Assembly (NCBI GenBank): GCA_026705605.1
Contig: JAPPAK010000003.1
Coordinates: 728-64,727, forward strand
DNA from: Chloroflexota bacterium
GTDB lineage: Bacteria > Chloroflexota > Dehalococcoidia > Tepidiformales > Tepidiformaceae
DNA: 64,000 bases
Direction: 5' to 3'
Each line of letters opens with the position of its first letter. The stretch's first letter is position 1. The position numbers and the translations under genes are program-made. Below the pieces are notes generated by a model. The model ran no database searches and was not told the origin of the DNA. It worked only from the letters and a program-made list of their open reading frames with translations. Below, in pieces: positions 7,468 through 14,172 of this stretch.

Positions 7468-9927
7468 ATGTCGCTGCGACGCCGCCTGGCGCTGGCCCTC
7501 GTCGTCTCCGCCGCTCTCCTCGCGCTGACTCCCGCACCCGCGTTTGCCACGAACGAGGGCGCGCCCACGGTGGCCTTCGTCGCCGTCTCCTCCGTCCCTG
7601 GCGGCGACAGCACCTACGGCCTCGGCGAGACCATCCGCGTCACGCTCAGCTTCAGCGAGGCGGTGACTGTGACGGGCACGCCGCGGCTCGCGATCGACAT
7701 GGACCCGGCCGACTGGGGACGGAAATGGGCCGCCTACGAGAGTGGCAGCGGCACCAGCGGCCTGACCTTCGCTTACACCGTCGTCCAACCGAACTACTCC
7801 AGCCAGGGCATCGCCGTGCTCGCCAACACCCTGGAACTGAACGGTGGCTCCATCAGGTCGACCGCCTCACAGGCCAGCGCCGCGCTGTCGCACACTGGCC
7901 TCGGCCACGACGCCGAGCACAAGGTCGACTGGGGGCTCTCGCCGCCCGCGTCGAACCGCGCCCCGGTGGTCAACACCGAGACGCAGAACTACACGCGGTT
8001 CGCCGGAGAGCACAACGCGCCGCGCGGCGTGCTGGTCAGCAAGTCGTTCGCCGGCCTGTTCTCGGACCCGGACGGTGACCAGCTCACCTACGCCGTCTCC
8101 ATCACCGGAGGCCGAGCGCAACTGGCGGAGGACGTGGTTATCGGCTCGTGGGGCCGCAGCGACCTCCTGGCCGCGAAGAGTCCCGGGTCGCGCGAGGCGA
8201 CCCTGCGCGTCTTCCTCGAGGTCGACGACGACGACGACTGGGACGCCCTCGAGCCGGCGTTGGCGGCGCGCCCGGTGATCACCGTCACCCTGACGGCGAC
8301 CGACCCCTCGGGCCTCTCGGCCTCGGTGCAGGGCGACTTCGTCGTCATCTGGCAGCCGAGGCCGGCGGTGACGCAACTGAACCTGGATGACGACCCGGCC
8401 AGCGCCCTCGGACTCCGGAACTCCGGGGCGGATCAAGCGTCCGGCCCGACCGTGACGGATGTGGACGTCACGTCGGACGCCGGCTCCGACGACTTCTACG
8501 AGCTGGGCGAGACGATCCATGTGTCGCTGACCTTCAGCGAGGCGGTCGATGTGAGCGGCGCACCGCAGCTGAAGATCGACATGGATCCAGCCGACTGGGG
8601 CACGAAGGTCGTGCCGTATGTGAGCGGCAGCGGCACGGACACACTGACCTTCGCGCATGTCGTCGTCGAACCGAACTACTCGATGCAGGGCATCGCCGTG
8701 CTGGCCAACTCGCTGGCGCTGAACGGCGGGACGATCAAGTCCGCCTCGTCGCAGGCCGACGCGGCTCTGGGGCACGACGGGTTGGACCACCAGAGCGCGC
8801 ACCGGGTCAACTGGCTGTATCCGGCCCTGCGTCCGGAAGCGCCGGCGGTGACCTACATCGCGATCACCTCGGATGCGGGCAGCGACCGCTCCTATGCGAA
8901 AGGCGAGACCATCCGCGTCACGCTCAGGCTGAGTGATACCGTGAACATCACGGGCGCGCCCCGGCTCAAGCTCGACTTCCAGGACGGCGACGGCGACGAA
9001 CGCTGGGCGAGCTACGAGAGCGGCAGCGGCTCCACCACCCTCGTGTTCGCCTACGCCGTCGCCGAGGGCGACGACTCGCAGGATGGCGTGGCCGTGCTCG
9101 GCAACTCGCTGGCGCTGAACGGGGGCACGATCGTCTCCGCGTCGGGCGGGGGGAGCAACGCGTCACTCGCGCATGTCGGGCTCGCGTCCAACCCCGATCA
9201 TCGCGTCGACTGCACCCCGCCGACGCTGGTGCGACGCGAGGTCAGCGGCGAGACCTTGACGCTCACGTTCGACGAAGATCTGGGCGCGGCCGCGTCGCTT
9301 TCCAACGCTCAGTTCTCGGTTGTCAGAACGCCGCAGGGCGGGACGGAAGAATCGATCGGTCTGACCGGCACGCCTGTGATCAGCGGCGTCGCGGTGACGC
9401 TGACCCTGGCGAGCGCCGTGCTCGACACCGACACCGACGTGAAGGTGAGCTACACCAAGCCGACGACGGGGCAGAACAACAGGCTGATCGACATCGCCGG
9501 CAACGAGGTGGACAGCTTCTCGGACGTCTCGGTGACGGGGGACATCACGCCGCCCAGACTGGTGAGCGGCCAGGTCGACGGCAACACGGTGCACTTCTAC
9601 TTCAGTGAAGCGCTGGACCCGACGTCCTTTGGCGGCTGGTTCCGGCTCACGCTCACCTTGCGCGACGGCCAGAAGCACTCCTTCTCCACCCTTGCCACTC
9701 CGGTGATCGAAGGCAACAAGGTCACAGTGGGAACGTTCCCAAGCTACGAAGGCTTCGAGCGCTTTGCGAAGCCGGGCGTCACGACGAATGTCGGCTTCTA
9801 CCTCTGGGAAGCCCGGCCGGGCGCGCCCGTGCTGCGCGACCTGGCGGGCAACCCGGTGGAGGCTCGCGCCCGCTGGGGCGATTACTACGAGACCCGCATC
9901 CTCACCTTGGAGAACATCACTCGCTAG
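7468..9927 (+). CDS. large secreted surface protein, three repeat modules and two SwmB domains
   Basis: 819 residues from ATG 7468. The frame is open back to 7288, but that extension crosses the promoter element and a signal peptide (MSLRRRLALAL, cleavage near AFA-TN) begins only at 7468. No strong ribosome site is seen. Order: ~120-residue module (about 30-155), cadherin-like domain (to about 290), two further modules (about 325-450 and 455-575), then two SwmB-like domains to the C-terminus. The first two domains match the protein at 162 almost base for base. No anchor motif is visible. Function is inferred from its paralogues to be cell-surface or extracellular. Confidence 0.8.
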   Translation: MSLRRRLALALVVSAALLALTPAPAFATNEGAPTVAFVAVSSVPGGDSTYGLGETIRVTLSFSEAVTVTGTPRLAIDMDPADWGRKWAAYESGSGTSGLTFAYTVVQPNYSSQGIAVLANTLELNGGSIRSTASQASAALSHTGLGHDAEHKVDWGLSPPASNRAPVVNTETQNYTRFAGEHNAPRGVLVSKSFAGLFSDPDGDQLTYAVSITGGRAQLAEDVVIGSWGRSDLLAAKSPGSREATLRVFLEVDDDDDWDALEPALAARPVITVTLTATDPSGLSASVQGDFVVIWQPRPAVTQLNLDDDPASALGLRNSGADQASGPTVTDVDVTSDAGSDDFYELGETIHVSLTFSEAVDVSGAPQLKIDMDPADWGTKVVPYVSGSGTDTLTFAHVVVEPNYSMQGIAVLANSLALNGGTIKSASSQADAALGHDGLDHQSAHRVNWLYPALRPEAPAVTYIAITSDAGSDRSYAKGETIRVTLRLSDTVNITGAPRLKLDFQDGDGDERWASYESGSGSTTLVFAYAVAEGDDSQDGVAVLGNSLALNGGTIVSASGGGSNASLAHVGLASNPDHRVDCTPPTLVRREVSGETLTLTFDEDLGAAASLSNAQFSVVRTPQGGTEESIGLTGTPVISGVAVTLTLASAVLDTDTDVKVSYTKPTTGQNNRLIDIAGNEVDSFSDVSVTGDITPPRLVSGQVDGNTVHFYFSEALDPTSFGGWFRLTLTLRDGQKHSFSTLATPVIEGNKVTVGTFPSYEGFERFAKPGVTTNVGFYLWEARPGAPVLRDLAGNPVEARARWGDYYETRILTLENITR
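7562..8358 (+). repeat. long direct repeat, copy 2
   Basis: Partner of 691-1487 at a constant offset of 6871 bases, without insertions or deletions. It encodes the first module and the cadherin-like domain of the gene at 7468. Confidence 0.9.
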
Positions 9928-10003
9928 CGGCTGGCGCCACTGCAGCCCGTCGCGGACGTTCCATGTGGGTGCTCGCGCCTTGCACCAAAAAAACTCACAA
10001 ATC

Positions 10004-10058
10004 ATTACGCTAATGGACTCAAATAATCACGCACCGGTAATGCTCGTGATGGCAGAAT
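10004..10058 (+). promoter_or_regulatory. shared promoter/operator element, copy B
   Basis: ATTAC at 10004, ATCAC at 10026, GTAAT at 10037 and CAGAAT at 10053 reproduce the 0, 22, 33, 49 offsets of copy A. The left box extends to ATTACGC in both. It lies in the 231-base gap between 9927 and 10159, about 100 bases before the first gene of the three-gene secreted family. Confidence 0.55.
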
Positions 10059-10158
10059 GTCGCTGCCTTACGAAGCAGTAAACGGGAGCCATCAATATGC
10101 CCACTGACCGAGGCCGACCCCACGCGAGCCACGACTCCCGCCGCGAAAGGACCTCGAT

Positions 10159-11097
10159 ATGAAGCACAGACTGGTACTCGCGGCGGCCGCCCTGGTCGCC
10201 TGCACCGTTGGACTCGGCGCCATTGGAGTCAGCGGCATCCCGAAAGCACAGGCTGAGACCATCGAGGTCGGGTGTGTGGACGGGTATTGGTTCATCTCAG
10301 GCGGAGTCAGACAGCCTGCGATGAAGATTCCCTGCACCCAGGCGGAGCCCGGCTGGCACTTTGACTGGGAGAACGGCGGCACCCGCTGGGCATACAGCAC
10401 GGAGTTGCGGCGGGTGATCGAGTGCAATACCCAGGCCGGGCCACCCCCGCACGACCAGCCGCAGACAGCCTGCAGATCACAGGGCGGTCGGGTCCAGCTC
10501 TCCAGCGATCTGCGTCCCCTCAACAACGCGGGCCAGATCGTGTACGTCGCCGACCCCAACAATCGCGTAGTCACCGACCGCGTCCGCGGCACTGAAACAT
10601 TTAACTCATGGAGGCGCTACGACGTTTGCTATCGCGAGTGGCGCGACGGCGACAACTGGCGGCGCTCCGCCTCGTACGGACCCGGGGGAGACACGGGCAG
10701 CGATGCATGCCGCCAGGCCGCCTGGGACGCCTACAGTCGAAGCCGGGGCGAGGAGCCGCCGGATCAGCTGCCGGACGGTATCCCGCCTGCGGCGCCCGGC
10801 ACGAAGGTTGTGCAGCCCCAGGTCACGGTGCACGCGGCCTGGGTGTGGAATGCCGACGCCAACAACCGCGCCGTGCGCGACACCATGAACGAAGCGGTCT
10901 GCTACGCAGAGCAGCGCATCAACGGCGAGTGGTGGCGCTTCGGCACGTACTCCCGCTCGGGCGGCAACTACCTCGAGGCCTGCCGCAGGGCGAGTTGGAA
11001 CGCCTACCGGAAGTCGCAGGGCGCGGGGGTGCATATCCGCATGTTCCCCACGGGTTGGCCGCCGGATGGGGGTGAGACGCCTCCGACACAGGAGTAG
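10159..11097 (+). CDS. secreted cysteine-containing protein, founder of a three-gene paralogous array
   Basis: 312 residues. GAAAGGA lies 7 bases before the ATG. A signal peptide (cleavage near AQA-ET, about residue 32) leads into a ~50-residue domain (C, GYW, then C-PGWHF, about 37-80). Two copies of a ~60-residue second domain follow (about 130-200 and 235-300); each starts near NNR, then CYRE or CYAE, W-R, SY, and ends CRxAxW-AY-S. The two Cys per copy probably form a disulfide. No known family was recognised. The next two genes have the same architecture, so this is a lineage-specific secreted family, and copy B of the shared promoter lies upstream. Confidence 0.78.
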   Translation: MKHRLVLAAAALVACTVGLGAIGVSGIPKAQAETIEVGCVDGYWFISGGVRQPAMKIPCTQAEPGWHFDWENGGTRWAYSTELRRVIECNTQAGPPPHDQPQTACRSQGGRVQLSSDLRPLNNAGQIVYVADPNNRVVTDRVRGTETFNSWRRYDVCYREWRDGDNWRRSASYGPGGDTGSDACRQAAWDAYSRSRGEEPPDQLPDGIPPAAPGTKVVQPQVTVHAAWVWNADANNRAVRDTMNEAVCYAEQRINGEWWRFGTYSRSGGNYLEACRRASWNAYRKSQGAGVHIRMFPTGWPPDGGETPPTQE

Positions 11098-11226
11098 CGG
11101 GCGCCTGCGGAGGGGGCGTTCGTGGCCGGGGCGGAGTCTCGAAGGGCGTCGGGCTTGCGGTCGCCGCAGGCCATGACGGTGCCGCGCAGGAACTACCGGC
11201 TCACGACGCACGACAGAGGTCAACCG

Positions 11227-12105
11227 GTGACAGCAAGAAGGACGTGTGTCGGGATCCTGGCGGGATTCGCCATGCTGGCAGCGTTCACGCTCTCGACTCC
11301 GGACCGCGCCGGCGCCCAGGTCCTCAGGGTGGAGTGCGTCTACGGCACGTGGATTCTGACGGGTGACGGGGTCCGGGCCTATGACCTCGGTGGCTCCTCC
11401 GGCATCCCGTGCACCGAGCCCAGGCCCGGCTGGAGGTTCTCCCCGACCACACCCGGGGCTATTGAGTGGATCTCTGTCTCGGGTCCCCCGGGCACGGAAT
11501 CCTCGGGCAGCCAGCCGGCCGCGGACATCGTCTTCGCCACGGACTTCCTCTACGAGGCCGACGAGAACAACCGGGCGCTGCGCGCCGACGACGGTCTGTG
11601 CTACCGGGAGCAACACCTCAACAGTCGGTGGCGCCGCTCGGGTTCGTACGGGCCCTCGGAGGAGGCCTGCCGCAAGGCGAGCTGGAACGCCTACTACCGC
11701 TCGCAGCGCCGCCCCCTGGTCAACCCCGGCAACGGGCAGTTCGAGAGCGGGTGGCCGCCCGGCCTGACCATCTGGTCTTCGACGCTGACCGTCGACACAA
11801 CGGGCGACGAGGGCGCGTCACGGGGTTGCTCCGACGCAGAGCAGTGCGGCGCCAGGCTCACGAGCAACTCCTTCACGTACGAGGGTGCCACGTATCTGGT
11901 CGAAAGCCTGGTCTACGACCCCGACAGCGGATCGCTCACGCTCACGCTCGACCAGGAGCTTCCCGAGGAGCTGACGTTGCGGGTGGGTGACCTCGAGCTC
12001 GTGGCCGCCGACGGCGACGCCACCGACGAGGGTGGCAGGTCCTGGACCGTCGACCGCCTGGACTGGGCGGCCGACGCCACGGTCTCGCTGCGCCTGACGA
12101 CATGA
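11227..12105 (+). CDS. secreted paralogue with an extra C-terminal beta domain
   Basis: 292 residues from GTG 11227 (AGAGGT 6 bases upstream). The frame opens earlier at 11122, but the signal peptide starts here (MTARRTCVG, cleavage near AGA-QV). The first domain (C, GTW, C-EPRPGWRF) and one copy of the second domain (NNRALR, CYREQ, RRSGSYG, EACRKASWNAYYRSQ, about 145-190) match the genes on either side. About 100 C-terminal residues form an added, probably beta-rich domain (TLTVDTTGDEG to TVSLRLTT) with one close Cys pair. Function is unknown. It is the middle gene of the array. Confidence 0.75.
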   Translation: MTARRTCVGILAGFAMLAAFTLSTPDRAGAQVLRVECVYGTWILTGDGVRAYDLGGSSGIPCTEPRPGWRFSPTTPGAIEWISVSGPPGTESSGSQPAADIVFATDFLYEADENNRALRADDGLCYREQHLNSRWRRSGSYGPSEEACRKASWNAYYRSQRRPLVNPGNGQFESGWPPGLTIWSSTLTVDTTGDEGASRGCSDAEQCGARLTSNSFTYEGATYLVESLVYDPDSGSLTLTLDQELPEELTLRVGDLELVAADGDATDEGGRSWTVDRLDWAADATVSLRLTT

Positions 12106-12160
12106 CCGAGACGAGCGTGTCCCCCGAGTGTCCAGCGAACGAGAACACAGGAGGAAAAGG

Positions 12161-12757
12161 ATGAGGAGCGTCCCCAAACCATTCCGCAGCCGTCTCGTCG
12201 CGGCCGCCCTGGTGGCCTTGACTGCGGGAATCGGCGCAATTGGCTTCAGCGGCGTGCCCATCGCCGGAGCCTTCGAGACTCAGTGCTCGCCCGAAGGCTA
12301 CTGGCGGGTCTCAAACATGGTCGGCAGCCCCGGCTACGGCGACAGGCTCATCTCCTGTGATGAGCCGAAGCCCGGCTGGGTATTCAACCTCGACACTCCC
12401 GGGCGAGATATCAAGTGGGTGTACGACGGGGACGTGGTCAGCACCCCCACGGGTCCGACAGGGCCGGTGGTCCAGCGGGAAGTCCAGGAGCAGGGCAACA
12501 AGCGACCGGGCGTGAACCAGCCGGGAGTCGTCGTCTACGCCGCCGACGAGAACAACCGCGCCGTGCGCGGCCCCGACTTCAACTACTACCGGGAGCAGCT
12601 CATCAACGGCAAGTGGCGGCGCTCGGGCTCGTATGGGTACGCTACCGAGGCCTACCGCAAGGCGAGCTGGAACGCCTACTACCGCTCGCAGGGCCTTCCG
12701 CTGGTCAACCCCGCCAGTGGAACGTTCCCCTCGGGCTTGCCGCCCACGGATGACTAG
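12161..12757 (+). CDS. secreted paralogue in which the domain cysteines are replaced by tyrosine
   Basis: 198 residues from ATG 12161, with AGGAGG 6 bases upstream; an earlier GTG at 12128 would bypass this site. A signal peptide (cleavage near AGA-FE) is followed by the shared first domain (C, GYW, C-EPKPGWVF). The second domain has NNRAVR, YYREQLINGKWRRSGSYG and EAYRKASWNAYYRSQ. Both cysteines of that domain in its two neighbours are Tyr here, which supports their pairing as a disulfide elsewhere. Last gene of the array; function unknown. Confidence 0.78.
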   Translation: MRSVPKPFRSRLVAAALVALTAGIGAIGFSGVPIAGAFETQCSPEGYWRVSNMVGSPGYGDRLISCDEPKPGWVFNLDTPGRDIKWVYDGDVVSTPTGPTGPVVQREVQEQGNKRPGVNQPGVVVYAADENNRAVRGPDFNYYREQLINGKWRRSGSYGYATEAYRKASWNAYYRSQGLPLVNPASGTFPSGLPPTDD

Positions 12758-12843
12758 GCAATGGACGCTCGAGTGAGCCCGCCACTCGGGGCGAACGCCC
12801 TCCGCCGCGCGCCGGCATCCCCGGCCCGCTCCGCTACGAGCCC

Positions 12844-12957
12844 ATGAGTCCGCGCGACCTGGTCGAGTGGGGCGTGATAGTCGCCATCTTCCCATTCGCT
12901 CTCCTGTGGATCGGTTTCCAGACCCTGCGAGGGACCGGGACGAAACGTCCCTTCTAG
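12844..12957 (+). CDS. 37-residue single-pass membrane protein
   Basis: ATG 12844 to TAG 12957. A charged N-terminus (MSPRDLVEWG) is followed by one hydrophobic helix (about residues 11-24) and a basic tail ending RGTGTKRPF. The topology is typical of small membrane proteins. The ribosome site is weak. It lies 10 bases before the next membrane protein gene and is probably co-transcribed with it. Function unknown; the composition favours a real gene but homologue support is needed. Confidence 0.45.
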   Translation: MSPRDLVEWGVIVAIFPFALLWIGFQTLRGTGTKRPF

Positions 12958-12967
12958 GCAGGAACGA

Positions 12968-13648
12968 GTGTCGGCGCCCGACGGCAATCCCACATCCCTG
13001 AGCAGGGTGTGGAGCCGCATGCCCGGCTGGAGGAAGGCCGCCCTCGGCGCCGCCGCCGGATCCCTCGCGCTCGCCCTGCTCGCCGTCGTCATCGTGGTGG
13101 CGGCGCCCACCGGAGACGACGCTTCGCCGCCGCGCACGAGCCCGGCCGCCGGGGAGACGCCGCCGGAGGGCGCCTGCCTGACGAGCGAGGAAGAGCGCTA
13201 CCTCCTGCTGACGTTCAGGGAGACCGTGCTGATCGGAGCGGCCCTGGGCTCGCTGACCGAGTACTTCCTGCTCGCCGGGGACGAGCCTTCCCTCTTCGCC
13301 GACCGGGTGTGGAGGTCGGACGTGCTCCTGGCGCTCGGCGAGATCGAGACGGGCGCCTCCAACCTTCAGGCCGTCGACCCGCCAACAGCCCGCACCGAGG
13401 CGGTCCACCGGCACCTCGTCGCGGCGGCCACCCACTACCGGGAAGGCATTCGGCTGACCGAACTCGCACTGGACAGGGTCGATGGTGACCTGCTCGAGAG
13501 GGGGAGGAACGCCATCAACGCCGGGGGTGAGGCAACAGAGCGGGCGTCCGCCGCCGTGCAGGCCATCTGCTCGCGGGGCGACGATGGGAACGGCCACGAG
13601 CCGCAGCGACGATCTGGAATACGAGCCGCGGGGGCTCCGGACCGGTGA
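12968..13648 (+). CDS. membrane-anchored protein of unknown function
   Basis: 226 residues from GTG 12968, with AGGAACGA just upstream. One N-terminal transmembrane helix (about residues 25-46) is preceded by basic residues. A Pro/Thr-rich linker (about 50-65) leads to a helical, probably extracytoplasmic domain (about 68-200) with two Cys (ACLTSEEE and AICSRG). No known family was recognised. Its last bases overlap the GTG of the degraded gene at 13645. Confidence 0.65.
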   Translation: MSAPDGNPTSLSRVWSRMPGWRKAALGAAAGSLALALLAVVIVVAAPTGDDASPPRTSPAAGETPPEGACLTSEEERYLLLTFRETVLIGAALGSLTEYFLLAGDEPSLFADRVWRSDVLLALGEIETGASNLQAVDPPTARTEAVHRHLVAAATHYREGIRLTELALDRVDGDLLERGRNAINAGGEATERASAAVQAICSRGDDGNGHEPQRRSGIRAAGAPDR

Positions 13649-13926
13649 ACTGGTGGGTGTACGAGGACGACGCCACGAGCTGGGTGCGGGACCGGGACCG
13701 ACATGCGCGCGCACAGCGCCGGGCGGCAGTCTGGGCAACGCCGGGGACTGCGAGCACAAGGGCAACTGTCTCCACGGCTGGGGCGGCGAAGACCGGCTCC
13801 ACGGGCAGGCACCAGGGGAGGACATCGCACCATCGACGGCGTCCTCCCCTGTGCCCGCATGGGGTCGGAGACGGCCGCGATTCGCTGATAGTCACAAGAA
13901 GTAACGCGAAATGGGGCTTTCGGTGA
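13645..13926 (+). pseudogene. frameshifted copy of the MNWWVYEDD small-protein gene
   Basis: The frame starts MNWWVYEDDATSW, identical to the first 13 residues of the intact gene at 17271. After about residue 30 the reading frame becomes Ala/Thr/Arg-rich and loses resemblance. The family-like continuation (CEHKGNCLHGWGGEDRLHG) is found in another frame near 13750, so at least one frameshift has occurred. Part of this copy is repeated at 17144-17220. Confidence 0.6.
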
Positions 13927-13955
13927 CGCTGCGGTAATAGACAGGCCGCTAGACT
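13891..13955 (+). promoter_or_regulatory. shared promoter/operator element, copy C
   Basis: GTAAC at 13901, GTGAC at 13923, GTAAT at 13934 and TAGACT at 13950 repeat the 0, 22, 33, 49 offsets of copies A and B. A further GTCAC lies at 13891. The element is 220-270 bases before the surface-protein gene at 14173, with the poly-C tract in between, so transcripts from it would run through that tract. Confidence 0.55.
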
Positions 13956-14109
13956 ACACCGCGACTCTACCCGAGAGGGGTGGGAGGCGCGGGTGGCTAT
14001 CGCACGAGCCCTGCTCCGACCGGCCACGCAGCCGGCGCTTGCGACGGCTTCCGCCGTCGCGTCCCCTGACGCGTCGCGCGCCCGCCGCGCCGTTGAGGGC
14101 GCGGTAGCT

Positions 14110-14124
14110 CCCCCCCCCCCCCCC
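14110..14124. repeat. 15-base poly-C tract upstream of surface-protein gene
   Basis: An uninterrupted run of 15 C lies 5 bases before a TATGTT box (14130-14135) and 48 bases before the ATG at 14173. The sequence between tract and gene is homologous to that before the gene at 162, whose tract has 22 C. A weak TTGAGG (14093-14098) lies on the far side, 31 bases from the -10 candidate, so tract length would set promoter spacing. Confidence 0.7.
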
Positions 14125-14172
14125 GAATTTATGTTCGCTTAGCACCTGCACCCGCGCGCGGGGGCTGACGGC

